From assembly GCA_030065055.1 (NCBI GenBank), contig JASJDS010000015.1, positions 1 through 53,919 on the forward strand: 53,919 nucleotides of DNA. The letters run 5' to 3'. Source of the stretch: Calothrix sp. MO_192.B10. GTDB taxonomy: Bacteria; Cyanobacteriota; Cyanobacteriia; Cyanobacteriales; Nostocaceae. Position 1 is the stretch's first letter; each line of letters begins with the position of its first letter. This document shows, in pieces, positions 8,162 to 17,358 of the stretch. Below the pieces are notes generated by a model. That model had not been told where the DNA came from. It saw only the letters and a program-made list of their open reading frames with translations, and ran no database searches. Position numbers and translations under genes: made by a program.

Positions 8162-9079
8162 GTGCCGAAAGCAGGCATTATTTACAATGACGTGAAACCA
8201 ATAGCGAATCGTATCGCTATGGAACTTCAAGAAAAGCTCAATGCTGTTGGTTGGGATGTGTGTCTCACCAATGGTGTTGGTGGGATGCTGGGCTACTCTA
8301 GCCCAGAGAGTCCCGTGTGTCATACGCCGATTGAGGGGCTAATACCACCCGGCTTTGATGGGGAAATGAAGTTTGCTGTGGTATTGGGGGGGGATGGAAC
8401 GGTTTTGGCCGCATCTCGGCAAGTCGCCCCTTGTGGCATCCCCATATTGACGGTAAACACTGGTCATATGGGATTTTTGACGGAAGCTTACATCAATCAG
8501 CTACCCCAAGCAATTGAGGAGGTATTGGCTGGTAATTATGAGATTGAAGAACGGGCAATGCTTACCGTTCAGGTGTTTCGGGATGATGTGGTTCTGTGGG
8601 AAGCTCTTTGCTTAAATGAAATGGTGTTACATCGGGAACCATTGACTTCCATGTGCCATTTTGAAATTGCCGTGGGTAGTCACGCACCAGTTGATATTGC
8701 TGCGGATGGTGTAATTATTTGTACACCAACTGGATCAACCGCTTATTCTTTAAGTGCGGGAGGTCCAGTATTAACCCCTGGAGTCCCTGCATTACAGTTG
8801 ATTCCCATTTGTCCCCATTCTTTGGCTTCTAGGGCACTGGTGTTTCCAGATAGCGAACCAGTAAATATTTACCCTGTGAATACACCTAGATTAGTCATGA
8901 CAGTAGATGGGAATGGAGGGTGTTATGTATTACCTAAAGATAGGGTATATGTAGAGCGATCGCAATACGTGACTCGCTTCATTCGTCTGCAATCGCCGGA
9001 ATTTTTCCGTATTTTGCGAGAAAAGTTAGGTTGGGGTTTACCACATATTGCGAAACCAACTTCTGTGGAATTACCTTAA
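8162..9079 (+). CDS. nadK: NAD kinase
   Basis: This is the ATP-dependent NAD kinase that makes NADP+. With GTG 8162 the product has 305 residues and begins [10 protein letters not shown], as expected for the Sll1415-like cyanobacterial isoform; a TTG two codons upstream (8156) is the alternative. The signature GGDGT is at 76-80 ([15 protein letters not shown]). The NAD-site LNEMVLHR and the glycine-rich [14 protein letters not shown] follow in the usual order. Cyanobacteria typically carry two NAD kinases; only this one is present here. Confidence 0.93.
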   Translation: MPKAGIIYNDVKPIANRIAMELQEKLNAVGWDVCLTNGVGGMLGYSSPESPVCHTPIEGLIPPGFDGEMKFAVVLGGDGTVLAASRQVAPCGIPILTVNTGHMGFLTEAYINQLPQAIEEVLAGNYEIEERAMLTVQVFRDDVVLWEALCLNEMVLHREPLTSMCHFEIAVGSHAPVDIAADGVIICTPTGSTAYSLSAGGPVLTPGVPALQLIPICPHSLASRALVFPDSEPVNIYPVNTPRLVMTVDGNGGCYVLPKDRVYVERSQYVTRFIRLQSPEFFRILREKLGWGLPHIAKPTSVELP

Positions 9080-9335
9080 TTTCAGTTATCAGTTGACAGT
9101 TGATATTTGACCAAAAAATAGACTGGATATAAATCCCCGGATTCCCCGCATTTCTCACAAGTTTGGTGATAGCGCGATCGCTGACTTGTCAGTTCGCATT
9201 TCCCGTAATCTTTACCCAGAATCCATTTGGGGCATTTTTGATGGTCAAAAATTTTGGTACAGTGTGAAACGCATAAATCTAGGTTTATAAGGCTTTGAGA
9301 AATTTGGTGAGAAATCCGGGATTCATCCGTGGGAA
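9080..9335. pseudogene. Decayed coding fragment
   Basis: Between about 9106 and 9292 one plus-strand frame without a start codon reads like real protein: ADLSVRISRNLYPESIWGIF, then DGQKFWYSVKRINLGL and a stop. The next 150 bases, in another frame, carry a second protein-like piece (see 9323-9474). The family is not recognised. The opening CCAAAAAATAGACTGGAT also recurs in variant form at 37470 and, inverted, near 27915. It is therefore a dispersed repeat abutting the remnant. Confidence 0.3.
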
Positions 9336-9863
9336 ATGACCAATTTTATGGTAGAGACTGTCTGCTCCTTGCTCCACGTTCTCAGGACAATGCTCGAGAC
9401 GATGTCATGTACTTTTTCTTTGACGGCAAAAACCTTTTTGCCATTCATTCTTTTGGCGAAGGTATTGATTTGTAGATCAGTTATAAATATTGAACATGAA
9501 GAGAATTTCAAATTTGACAAGAAACAAATGGATATACTAATTGATGCTGAACTATCCATTGAACATGCACACCGAATAGTTCAGAGTGAACCTCAATTAT
9601 TCAAATCGGAAAATTCGGAAAACACTGAATTAAAGTTGGAAGAGAGCTTAGACTCAATTAAGGAATATTTGGATGAGATTATTGATGAATATGAAAAGTC
9701 TTATCGTTTATTCAGTGACGGTGTAGCATTTATAAGGCTCTCTCAGTTCCCAAAACTATGCAATTTTGTCGGATCTAAGAAACAAGCACATGGAAGTAAC
9801 GCTAAGTTTTGGAAGCCAATTCACGATGTGCTAGACATACTTGGCAAAGTACTTCAGAGTTGA
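9336..9863 (+). CDS. Hypothetical acidic helical protein, 5' end doubtful
   Basis: The frame has 175 codons. The part from about residue 50 on is credible: an acidic helical domain with DILIDAELSIEHAHRIVQSE, ELKLEESLDSIKEYLDEIID and a C-terminal HDVLDILGKVLQS. The first 45 codons are Cys/Leu-rich. They overlap a different frame (9323-9474) that itself looks like coding debris: VGNDQFYGRDCLLLAPRSQD, then VMYFFFDGKNLFAIHSFG. The true start may therefore be ATG 9528 (MDILIDAEL). No family is recognised. It lies in a decayed accessory pocket. Confidence 0.45.
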   Translation: MTNFMVETVCSLLHVLRTMLETMSCTFSLTAKTFLPFILLAKVLICRSVINIEHEENFKFDKKQMDILIDAELSIEHAHRIVQSEPQLFKSENSENTELKLEESLDSIKEYLDEIIDEYEKSYRLFSDGVAFIRLSQFPKLCNFVGSKKQAHGSNAKFWKPIHDVLDILGKVLQS

Positions 9864-9891
9864 TCAACTCTTCATAAATTCTTCTAAATAG

Positions 9892-10029
9892 GTGGCTGAT
9901 GTTGTTCCTAAGCAAGCTAACATCTTCCCTCGCGCACAGCGCATCTACAGAACGGGAAGACCGCCCTTGACTTTTAACACAGTCGCTACCAAATACTCAA
10001 TCAACTTGATTTGGCAGGTGTGTGAGTGA
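9892..10029 (+). pseudogene. 45-codon coding-like fragment
   Basis: The frame opens at a GTG immediately after a TAG. It reads ADVVPKQANIFPRAQRIYRT, then GRPPLTFNTVATKYSINLIW, and stops at TGA 10027-10029. The composition is protein-like but the length is short, and the end overlaps the tail of the minus-strand gene at 10001. It is probably a leftover of a deleted gene. Confidence 0.25.
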
Positions 10030-10303
10030 TTATGTCGATAAGTTCTTGTGGGGATTTTTCTTCAATCCCTGCTAGTAAATTTACAACTTTTTTTAGTAGG
10101 CGTGAGCTATCTTCAAAGGTGTTTTGGCTGGGTAACACAAGCTGGATAGGATTACCTGCATCATCTTTGTCACCTTGGAATACCAACAAACGTGGGTTGG
10201 GATGGTTTATTGTTTGCCATCCTTGTTGTTGGAGGTAATTGACGATATCAGTGATTTTGAGAGAGTGGGTTTGTAATTCCTCTGTTGAAATTTGTTGTGC
10301 CAT
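10001..10303 (-). CDS. Small hypothetical partner of the DUF4365 gene
   Basis: A 100-residue soluble protein beginning MAQQISTEELQTHSLKITDI. It has an aromatic/Pro motif GWQTINHPNPRLLVFQGDKD and a C-terminal helical half (RLLKKVVNLLAGIEEKSPQE). Its ATG at 10303 overlaps the TGA of the upstream DUF4365 gene in a TGATG, which indicates translational coupling. An upstream GTG at 10309 is possible. The family is not recognised. The tight coupling suggests a functional partner of the DUF4365 protein. Confidence 0.6.
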   Translation of the reverse strand: MAQQISTEELQTHSLKITDIVNYLQQQGWQTINHPNPRLLVFQGDKDDAGNPIQLVLPSQNTFEDSSRLLKKVVNLLAGIEEKSPQELIDIITHTPAKSS

Positions 10304-10812
10304 CACCACTCTCCTGTTTTTACCTTTTCTATTAAATCTAGCAACAATTCTGGAGTTAAGCGTTGTTGTCGAGGAATCCTAATTCTAACACTTTGGCGAT
10401 TGGTGGTTGGTTTGCCGCTTATGTATTCCCAATAACAGCTTCCACGCAGACACATTTCATCCTCATCGTATGTTAACCATTGGGATGAATCTGGAGGTAA
10501 GGCAAATAGGATGAGAATACAAGGTACAGCCATCCGAAAATTGCGGCGAATAACTAAATCATTATAAGTTTTGGCTTCCAAGTCATAAGTAATAGTACTA
10601 TCATCTCGCTGCCATTGGGTTGAGGCTTTTAATTGAAAACTGAGCGAAAAACCTGATTCGACCCGTCGATTGTTGCGAATAGTAATTTCATCAAAGTTAC
10701 CATCTACCCCATAATCATATTCGCGGATAGAAAGATTCAAACCTGCTTTACCTGCGACTGCTCGGATATAGGCTCGACTTAATGATTCAAGAATATGGGG
10801 TTCGGTTAACAC
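10303..10812 (-). CDS. DUF4365 domain protein (PD-(D/E)xK nuclease-like)
   Basis: With a GTG start at 10812 the product has 169 residues and begins MLTEPHILESLSRAYIRAVA. The centre carries the DUF4365 signature: an acidic YDYGVDGNFDEI followed by SLSFQLKAS. These are the D and QxK-like elements of a PD-(D/E)xK-type core. Later come TYNDLVIRR and a Trp-rich DSSQWLTYDEDEMCLRGSCY. Proteins of this family are usually uncharacterised and often found in accessory regions; a nuclease role is inference. A longer reading from 10872 would add residues that look non-coding. It is coupled to the next gene by TGATG. Confidence 0.7.
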   Translation of the reverse strand: MLTEPHILESLSRAYIRAVAGKAGLNLSIREYDYGVDGNFDEITIRNNRRVESGFSLSFQLKASTQWQRDDSTITYDLEAKTYNDLVIRRNFRMAVPCILILFALPPDSSQWLTYDEDEMCLRGSCYWEYISGKPTTNRQSVRIRIPRQQRLTPELLLDLIEKVKTGEW

Positions 10813-10991
10813 AAAATTACAAAAGCTCGATGTAATTGTACATGATACCTGAAGAAGAAATCTTCCCCCCAAAATGATTCGTGTCTACACTCCCTCACTC
10901 CTTGAGCTGATGTCCGGATATGATGCATATGAGGAGCTTAGTTTAATAACTATAGTCCGTCAAAATCCTTTCATCCAAAGTCAAAATTGAT

Positions 10992-11678
10992 ATGACCTTT
11001 GCTCACACTCCTTGTGTTTTGGTAATTGAAAGTGACGAAAACCTGGCACATAAATTGGCTTTTGATTTAAAAGAAGCTGGTTATCACCCAATTGAGGCTC
11101 ACGATGCAACAATTGGTTTGCAGTATAGCCAGGAATATCAACCCGCTTTAATAGTAGTCGATCGCTTGCTTGCGGGGGAGTCAGGAATTTCGTTATGTAA
11201 AAGTATCCGCCATTATGGGAATACATCTCCTTTACTAATGTTAATGGCAAGGGAGAGCGTTGAAGATAGGGTAGCTTGCTTAGAGGCTGGAGCTGATGAT
11301 TATTTTCTCAAACCCTATCGCTCTGAAGATTTTTTAAAATTGGTCAAACTGTATTTAAAACCAGATACGGATACCAATGAACAATTGCGCTTCGGGGATT
11401 TATGGTTGGATATTGCTACCCGCCGCGCTATCCTCAATGAGCGAGCCATAGATTTAACCATGAAGGAATTTGAACTGCTTAAGTACCTGATGGAGCATCC
11501 CCGCGAGGTGTTAACTAGGGAACAAATTCTGGAAAATGTTTGGGGTTACGATTTTATGGGCGAATCCAATGTAATTGAGGTATATATTCGCTACCTACGT
11601 CTCAAAATCGAAGATGAGGGTCAAAAACGCTTGATTCAAACTGTACGCGGTGTGGGATATGTGTTGAGAGACTCTTAG
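10992..11678 (+). CDS. nblR: OmpR-family response regulator, NblR-like
   Basis: The 228-residue product has a receiver domain with phosphoacceptor Asp57 (LIVVDRLLAGESG) and Lys107 (DYFLKPYR). A winged-helix DNA-binding domain follows at about 130-228 (EFELLKYLMEHPREVLTREQ, then VRGVGYVLRDS). The RVACLEAGADDYFLKPYRSE stretch and the Phe-Ala-His-rich N-terminus recall NblR. NblR controls phycobilisome breakdown under nutrient and light stress in Synechococcus. The first acidic pocket reads ESDEN rather than the usual paired acids, which fits the atypical NblR group. No histidine kinase is adjacent. The NblR assignment is by recalled similarity; the OmpR family is certain. Confidence 0.78.
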   Translation: MTFAHTPCVLVIESDENLAHKLAFDLKEAGYHPIEAHDATIGLQYSQEYQPALIVVDRLLAGESGISLCKSIRHYGNTSPLLMLMARESVEDRVACLEAGADDYFLKPYRSEDFLKLVKLYLKPDTDTNEQLRFGDLWLDIATRRAILNERAIDLTMKEFELLKYLMEHPREVLTREQILENVWGYDFMGESNVIEVYIRYLRLKIEDEGQKRLIQTVRGVGYVLRDS

Positions 11679-12314
11679 GGACTTCCAAGGAGAGCAGGGG
11701 AGGATAGGATTTTTGTTTTTGCAATTAGCCCAGCTACATTTTCTGTACCAAGTTATGAAAAATTTTTTCATCACCAATTATGAAAAAGGGTTCTTTCCCC
11801 TACACCCCACACCCTATTTCAAGCTAGTCCCTCATGGGAAAATTCCACAACCAAGGATCTGAAAATGCTTTGTGACTAACTCCTCAAGGGCGCACGCAAT
11901 GCAACTCCTCAAGGGCGCACGCAATGCAACTCCTCAAGGGCGCACGCAATGCAACTCCTCAAGGGCGCACGCAATGCAACTCCTCAAGGGCGCACGCAAT
12001 GCGCCCCTACTCCTGAACTCCGAACTCCGAACTCCGAACTCCGAACTCCAAACTCCCTAGAGGGTTTGAGCGGTTTTATGTTTGGGAGGAGTCCAAGCTG
12101 CTTCCGTCGTAAATGACGGGGCTTGTATCCATAAGTCAGAAGGGTTTGAGCGGAAAAATCCTCCTTCTGTCGTATCCGTTGGCAGAAGCCTTCAGTCATG
12201 GAGCCAAACCCAAATCCCATGATTTAACATTGAAAACTGTATCAGAGGCACAGGGGATGGCACTAACCTTAGCTTAAACTTGTTGGTGAAAATCACTTTA
12301 CTTCATATTTCCTT
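11679..12314. other. Repeat-filled spacer before pgi
   Basis: About 630 bases without a gene. The stretch starts with a half copy of the AGGGACTTCCAA terminus (compare 33678). It continues with the 25-bp tandem array and the heptamer tract. Then come two copies of an AGGGTTTGAGCGG motif (near 12061 and 12140). pgi promoter signals must lie in the last ~100 bases; none is clear. Confidence 0.6.
11824..12010. repeat. 85-bp family repeat with five 25-bp tandem units
   Basis: An element starting AGTCCCTCATGGGAAAATTC and ending GCGCCCCTAC, seen once-through at 53455-53540 and inverted at 17095 and 37258. In this copy the inner 25-bp unit AACTCCTCAAGGGCGCACGC + AATGC is repeated five times exactly (11878-12002). 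GAACTCC heptamers follow at 12014-12056. There are no spacers, so this is not a CRISPR. Confidence 0.85.
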
Positions 12315-13904
12315 ATGGACGCTACGGCACTTTGGCAAAGATACCAGGAATGGTTATATTTCCACGAAGGATTAGGATTGTACTTGGATGTGAGCCGGAT
12401 GCGCTTTGATGATGCCTTTGTGGAGGCGTGTAGTCCAAAGTTCAAGCAGGCTTTTGCCCAAATGGCAGAACTGGAGGCAGGAGCCATTGCTAATCCGGAC
12501 GAGAACCGCATGGTTGGTCACTACTGGCTGCGTAATCCCGATTTGGCACCAACTCCAGAGCTGACCCAAGAAATTGCCAATAGCATTGAACAAATCGAAG
12601 CATTTGCCGAACAAGTCCACACTGGTGGGGTTCATCCTCCCAAAGCACCCCGTTTCACGGATATTCTCTCCATTGGCATTGGTGGATCTGCCCTGGGTCC
12701 TCAATTTGTGGCTGAAGCTTTAGCCTCAGAAGTACCCCCCCTTCAGATTCACTTTATTGATAATACTGACCCCGCAGGTATCGATCGCATCCTTTCTTGT
12801 TTAGGCGATCGCTTATCTTCCACTTTGGTATTAGTGATCTCCAAGTCTGGAGGTACTCCAGAACCTCGCAATGGCATGGTGGAGGTGAAACAAGCTTTTG
12901 CTGACAAGGGTTTAGACTTTGCCAAAAATGCGATCGCTATCACTATGGCTGGTAGTAAATTAGATAACATTGCCACCTCTGAGGGATGGCTAGCTAAGTT
13001 TCCCATGTATGACTGGGTGGGGGGACGTACTTCGGAACTTTCCACTGTAGGGCTAGTGCCCGCCGCTTTACAAGGGATTGAGATCCGCGCCATGCTCCAA
13101 GGGGCGAAGGAAATGGATGACGCTACCCGCGTGGCTGATTTACGAAACAATCCCGCAGCGCTACTAGCTTTATCTTGGTACTATGCAGGTAATGGTAAGG
13201 GAGAAAAAGACATGGTTGTCCTACCTTACAAGGACAGCTTACTGCTATTCAGCCGTTATTTGCAACAGCTAGTAATGGAATCTTTGGGTAAGGAAAAAGA
13301 CTTAGATGGCAACACCGTCTACCAAGGGATTGCTGTTTATGGTAATAAGGGTTCCACAGACCAACACGCCTATGTACAGCAGTTGCGTGAAGGTGTGCCC
13401 AATTTCTTTGCTACCTTGATTGAAGTATTGGAAGATCGTCCCGGTAAATCTTTAGAAATCGAACCGGGGATTACCCCAGGGGATTATCTTTCCGGTTTTC
13501 TCCAAGGAACCAGACAAGCACTGTATGAAAATCACCGCGATTCCATTACAGTCACAATTCCCCAGGTGAATGCCCGTACCGTAGGAGCATTAATTGCTTT
13601 GTACGATCGCGCTGTGGGTTTATATGCCAGCTTGGTAAATATTAACGCCTATCACCAACCAGGGGTGGAAGCAGGGAAAAAAGCTGCCGCAGCCATTTTA
13701 GACTTGCAAACACGGGTGATGGAAGTACTCAAACAAGAGTCAGCCCCAATTTCTTTAGCAGCTTTAGCCCAAAAAACTGGTATGCCAGAGAAAATCGAGT
13801 CCATATACACCATCGTGCGTCATCTCCATGCCAATCACCGTGGTGTAGTGCTAGAAGGTAATCTCGCACAACCCGCTAGTCTCAAGGTTGCTGTGAGTTC
13901 ATAA
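12315..13904 (+). CDS. pgi: Glucose-6-phosphate isomerase
   Basis: This enzyme interconverts glucose 6-phosphate and fructose 6-phosphate in the cytoplasm, linking glycolysis, gluconeogenesis and sugar storage. The 529-residue product shows the SIS phosphosugar-binding motifs [14 protein letters not shown] and [14 protein letters not shown]. It also has the isomerase signatures [13 protein letters not shown] and [19 protein letters not shown]. Starts at ATG 12315 ([13 protein letters not shown]). The length suits the cyanobacterial form, which has an extra C-terminal helical tail. It is a single gene with a strong terminator downstream. Confidence 0.95.
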   Translation: MDATALWQRYQEWLYFHEGLGLYLDVSRMRFDDAFVEACSPKFKQAFAQMAELEAGAIANPDENRMVGHYWLRNPDLAPTPELTQEIANSIEQIEAFAEQVHTGGVHPPKAPRFTDILSIGIGGSALGPQFVAEALASEVPPLQIHFIDNTDPAGIDRILSCLGDRLSSTLVLVISKSGGTPEPRNGMVEVKQAFADKGLDFAKNAIAITMAGSKLDNIATSEGWLAKFPMYDWVGGRTSELSTVGLVPAALQGIEIRAMLQGAKEMDDATRVADLRNNPAALLALSWYYAGNGKGEKDMVVLPYKDSLLLFSRYLQQLVMESLGKEKDLDGNTVYQGIAVYGNKGSTDQHAYVQQLREGVPNFFATLIEVLEDRPGKSLEIEPGITPGDYLSGFLQGTRQALYENHRDSITVTIPQVNARTVGALIALYDRAVGLYASLVNINAYHQPGVEAGKKAAAAILDLQTRVMEVLKQESAPISLAALAQKTGMPEKIESIYTIVRHLHANHRGVVLEGNLAQPASLKVAVSS

Positions 13905-13958
13905 ATTTATCCTCAATTGGTGAGATTGGCTGTTTGGTATTCTACCTAACATTTTTAG

Positions 13959-13995
13959 CAATGAGCATTCTCCATGAAGAATGCTCATTGTTTTT
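13959..13995 (+). terminator. Rho-independent terminator of pgi
   Basis: A perfect 13-bp stem CAATGAGCATTCT / AGAATGCTCATTG with a 6-base loop, followed directly by TTTTT, 55 bases after the pgi stop. Confidence 0.9.
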
Positions 13996-14012
13996 ATGGA
14001 CAAGTACTCAAT

Positions 14013-14151
14013 AATGTTTGCGACACATAAATTCTTTGTAAGGGCACGGCATCCATAATCTTTTGGTGTATAAAATTATCACTATGACACCGTGCCCCTA
14101 CCCGTCTACCCATCTATTAATCTGTCCCATTCTGGTTGAAAAATTGTATTA
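14013..14151. repeat. Single copy of the GGGCACGGC hairpin element
   Basis: Begins AATGTTTGCGACACATAA and ends near GTCCCATTCTGGTTGAAAAA. The inner hairpin has arms of the type AGGGCACGGC / ACCGTGCCCCT. The same flanks enclose a five-fold amplified hairpin at 18000-18376, which defines the element and its borders. Confidence 0.75.
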
Positions 14152-14748
14152 GCTGCGATCGCTTGAGTTTTCATCACTGGCATCATGAAGTTTTTGATGT
14201 TCATAGATTACAAAAACATACGGAAGTTACTTCCCTGACACCTTCTTCTATATGTAATAGAAAATTCTTGCAAGTTACGTAGTTTTACTTAAGCAAACCC
14301 AAATTGATTATGAAGATTTAACTATTAACCAAACTTCAAGAGATGCAAGCATAGGGGTTTGAGGTATATTGCTACATGTGTACATTTGTGATATTGGGCA
14401 AGACCAAATAACTTTGCCAGCAATCATTGCTGTTTTATACTCATTTCCCGTTATATAGAGCACTATTAATAATATGAAGTTTTTGTAAAGACATATGTTT
14501 GCGCGTCGAAATTTGGAGTGTTTTTCGGCACAATAAGGATCTGCTTGGCAAATCAGTAATTTTTTATAATCAACTTAAAAATGTAATTCCACTCCTTTTT
14601 GTTTGCATCATTATGTAATGCAATAAAAACCTTCTACAATTTATGTAGCAACGATGTCAGCCTTGACGGAAATCATTTGAGTTCAACAATGTCAATAGAC
14701 TAGCAACTCTAAAAAAGTTATTTTTAATCATTTGCAGAGGATTGATTC
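14152..14748. other. Long AT-rich leader region
   Basis: About 600 bases with no gene, low GC and several T/A tracts, in front of the large surface-type protein gene. The final AGAGGA about 8 bases before ATG 14749 serves as ribosome binding site. Promoter elements are not clear enough to call. Confidence 0.5.
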
Positions 14749-16818
14749 ATGGCTAACCCCGTATTAAATGTTTCGGGTAATACTAACTACGAAGTAAATA
14801 CAGACCCTCAAATTCTTGCTCCAACTTTAGCTATTACTGACTCCGATGGTGGTAATTTAGATGGTGCCAAAGTAATCATTACCAATAAATTATCTGGTGA
14901 TGTTTTAGGTGTTGCGGGTCAGACTGGCACTAGTGGTACTATTGAGGGGCTAACCTGGAGTTACGACGAAAATACTGGTATTTTGACCCTGAGTGGTGAT
15001 GCTGATAATAGTGTCTACCAGAATGTACTGCGGCAAATAACCTATAGTAATACTAGTGGTACTCCCGACACTACACAACGTAATATTCAATTTTCGCTGG
15101 GTTCCAAGCTAATTAACCCAGAAAATGGTAACTTCTACGAATTTGTTGACAGTGCTGATATTACCTGGACAGCGGCTAAATCTGAAGCCGAAGGAAAAAC
15201 TTATTTTGAACGTCAAGGCTATTTAGTAACTATCACATCCGATGGCGAACAGGAGTTTGTCCAAACCAACGCTGGCATCGGAGGTAATGCTTGGATTGGT
15301 GCGAGTGATGCAGCCACAGAAGGTGAGTGGTTTTGGGAAACTGGGCCAGAAGCCGGTACTCAGTTTTGGAGTGGAGATGGTAGCGGTACTGCGGTAGGAA
15401 ATCAGTATAATAACTGGTCTGAAACGGAGCCAAATAACCTTGAGTTTGTAGATACTGTTAATGGTGAAGACTATGCCCATATTCAGGCAACTCCTCTAGG
15501 AGGTTCTCTACTTAACAAATGGAATGACTTACCAGATACCGGCGCTGTTGATGCATACAGCATTCAAGGTTACGTAGTAGAGTATGGTGGTTTACCGGGA
15601 GAATCTGAGTTAAATATTAGTGGTAATGTTACTGTTAATATTACAAGCGATAGTACTCCTATCAATCCTGCCGGCGGGAATCAAAGTACTAAGCCAGATT
15701 TCGATGGTGACAATAAACCAGAAATCCTTTGGCGCAACTTTCCCACAGGGGATAATGAAATCTGGGCAGTCAACTACGATGGCAGCAATACTACCCAGCC
15801 TTTTTCCGTAAACCCAATCGCTCTGAGGCAATTTGCAGGTGAGGATTGGAAGGCTGATGGTATAGAAGACTATAACAGAGACGGCATAGATGACATTGTC
15901 TGGCACAATTCTCTAACTGGAGATAATGTCATTTGGATCATGAAAAATGGTGCTAATGGCATTGAATTCGATCAACAAGTTGCCATCGATCCATTTCCTG
16001 GTTCTGGATGGGAAATAGAAGATTTAGCTGACTTTACTGGCGATGGAATCAGAGAAGTACTGTGGCGTAACAATGAAACTGATGAAAATACTGTTTGGGA
16101 AATACAATTTGATAGTACTAATACTGCCCAGCCTTTCAGCGTAGAGTCAACATCTCTGGTTCAACCCGGAAATACTAATTGGAAAATTTTAGATTCAGGA
16201 GACTTTAATAACGACGGCATTGCTGATATTGTATGGCACAGAGATGATACAGGAGAAAATGCCATCTGGTTGATGAAGAATGATGAGAATGGTCTCTCCG
16301 TTGATAAAGGATACTTCCTCAACGATCTTTTTGATATTAATTGGAAAATTGAGGGTGTAGGAGACTTTAACCAAGATGGTAATGACGATCTTCTCTGGCG
16401 TCACTATGGAAATGAAGCAAATCCTGATTCTGGGAGAAATGCTATCTGGTTGATGAGAGATGAGTCTTCTCTTGGTCCTGAACTAGTTACTGATCCTGAC
16501 TTAACTGTAATCTGGCAGTTGAGGAACGATGACAATACCCTTGGCCCTAGACGTGAGGCAGGTATCGGAATATTCTTGGAGGACGACGTAAAAGATTTGA
16601 AATGGGATATTGAGGGTGTGGCAGACTTTACAGAGGATGGTATTCCTGATATTCTCTGGCGTAATTATGGAACTGGAGATAATGCCATCTGGAAAATGAA
16701 ATTTGATGCTAATGGTGTTGGTCTAGATGGAGGATTCTTTATAGATAATAAAGAACTGCCATGGCAAATTGAATCTCCCACGGCTAATAATGACCCTGAA
16801 CCTGTCTCCTTTCCCTAG
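14749..16818 (+). CDS. Surface/secreted-type protein: cadherin-like head, C-type lectin domain, six-repeat FG-GAP/VCBS beta-propeller
   Basis: The 689-residue product has no classical signal peptide. Residues about 1-110 resemble the Asp/Gly-rich beta modules of type I-secreted proteins (AITDSDGGNLDGAKVIITN). About 115-285 is a C-type lectin-like domain with the marks GYLVTITSDGEQEFV, GNAWIGASDAATEGEWFWET and YNNWSETEPNN. From about 315 on, six Ca-binding-type repeats carry the pattern DxxxDGxxDIxWxxxxTGxNxxWxM, for example DYNRDGIDDIVWHNSLTGDN. One repeat holds a small internal duplication (IWLMRDESSLGPE and IWQLRNDDNTLGPR). Family knowledge suggests a calcium-dependent, carbohydrate-binding or adhesive outer-surface role; this is inference. 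Confidence 0.8.
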   Translation: MANPVLNVSGNTNYEVNTDPQILAPTLAITDSDGGNLDGAKVIITNKLSGDVLGVAGQTGTSGTIEGLTWSYDENTGILTLSGDADNSVYQNVLRQITYSNTSGTPDTTQRNIQFSLGSKLINPENGNFYEFVDSADITWTAAKSEAEGKTYFERQGYLVTITSDGEQEFVQTNAGIGGNAWIGASDAATEGEWFWETGPEAGTQFWSGDGSGTAVGNQYNNWSETEPNNLEFVDTVNGEDYAHIQATPLGGSLLNKWNDLPDTGAVDAYSIQGYVVEYGGLPGESELNISGNVTVNITSDSTPINPAGGNQSTKPDFDGDNKPEILWRNFPTGDNEIWAVNYDGSNTTQPFSVNPIALRQFAGEDWKADGIEDYNRDGIDDIVWHNSLTGDNVIWIMKNGANGIEFDQQVAIDPFPGSGWEIEDLADFTGDGIREVLWRNNETDENTVWEIQFDSTNTAQPFSVESTSLVQPGNTNWKILDSGDFNNDGIADIVWHRDDTGENAIWLMKNDENGLSVDKGYFLNDLFDINWKIEGVGDFNQDGNDDLLWRHYGNEANPDSGRNAIWLMRDESSLGPELVTDPDLTVIWQLRNDDNTLGPRREAGIGIFLEDDVKDLKWDIEGVADFTEDGIPDILWRNYGTGDNAIWKMKFDANGVGLDGGFFIDNKELPWQIESPTANNDPEPVSFP

Positions 16819-16888
16819 TTGAATGACTAGGTACTGGGTAATTTATATCTCATTTCTGCCCTTGCTTTAGTTCGTCACACAATAAATT

Positions 16889-16931
16889 TAGAGACGTGTA
16901 AATAAGTTGACCAATATCTACACGTCTCTAA
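16889..16931 (+). terminator. Hairpin after the lectin/propeller gene
   Basis: Inverted repeat TAGAGACGTGTA / TACACGTCTCTA with an 18-base loop, about 70 bases after the stop codon. It has no long T-run; it is likely a terminator or 3'-end stabiliser. Confidence 0.6.
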
Positions 16932-16959
16932 TAGGAAATAAGCGAATACTAGCTTGAAA

Positions 16960-17240
16960 ATGGTTGTTAGTTGTTAGTTGTTAGTTGTTAGTTGTTAGTT
17001 GTTAGTTGTTAGTTGTTAGTTGATGGTTGACAGCTTAGGTGTGGGATTTGACCGTGGGGGACTAGCTTGAAAATGGTTAATCAGCGCAGAGTTTGTAGGG
17101 GCGCATTGCGTGCGCCCTTGAGGAGTTAGTCACAAAGCATTTTCAGATCCGCAGGTTGTGGGATTTGACCGTGGGGGACTAGCTTGAAAATGGTTGTTAG
17201 TTGTTAGTTGTTAGTTGTTAGTTGATGGTTGATGGTTGAT
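16960..17240. repeat. TTAGTTG heptamer tracts around an inverted 85-bp family repeat
   Basis: Two tracts of TTAGTTG heptamers (about 16963-17020 and 17193-17225) flank 17095-17182. That stretch is an inverted copy of the element also found at 11824, 37258 and 53455 (GTAGGGGCGCATTGCGTGCG at one end, GTGGGGGACTAGC at the other). The phrase GACTAGCTTGAAAATGG occurs twice here, next to each heptamer tract. Confidence 0.8.
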
Positions 17241-17249
17241 GGTTGACAA

Positions 17250-17337
17250 GCGTCACGCAACGGCAATAATGCGGGCAGAAAATCTACACCGGATTTTGCC
17301 TCCCCTACAGAAAAAAGATGCCAGTTGCGTAAGTCCT
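17250..17337. mobile_element. 88-bp element, copy 1
   Basis: From GCGTCACGCAACGGCAATAA to CCAGTTGCGTAAGTCCT. A nearly identical 88-bp copy lies at 50231-50318. The terminus TTGCGTAAGTCCT is shared with the larger 225-bp element at 2698, so this is probably a small derivative of the same family. Confidence 0.75.
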
Positions 17338-17358
17338 ATACTTATTACTTATTACTTA

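Noticed and set aside
10001-10812. Calling the DUF4365 pair a toxin-antitoxin system
   Set aside because: Coupling and location are suggestive, but neither protein matches a toxin or antitoxin family that I recognise.
11878-12002. Possible CRISPR or small peptide gene with repeated GARNA text
   Set aside because: Exact head-to-tail 25-bp repeats without spacers; the 62-codon frame is a by-product.
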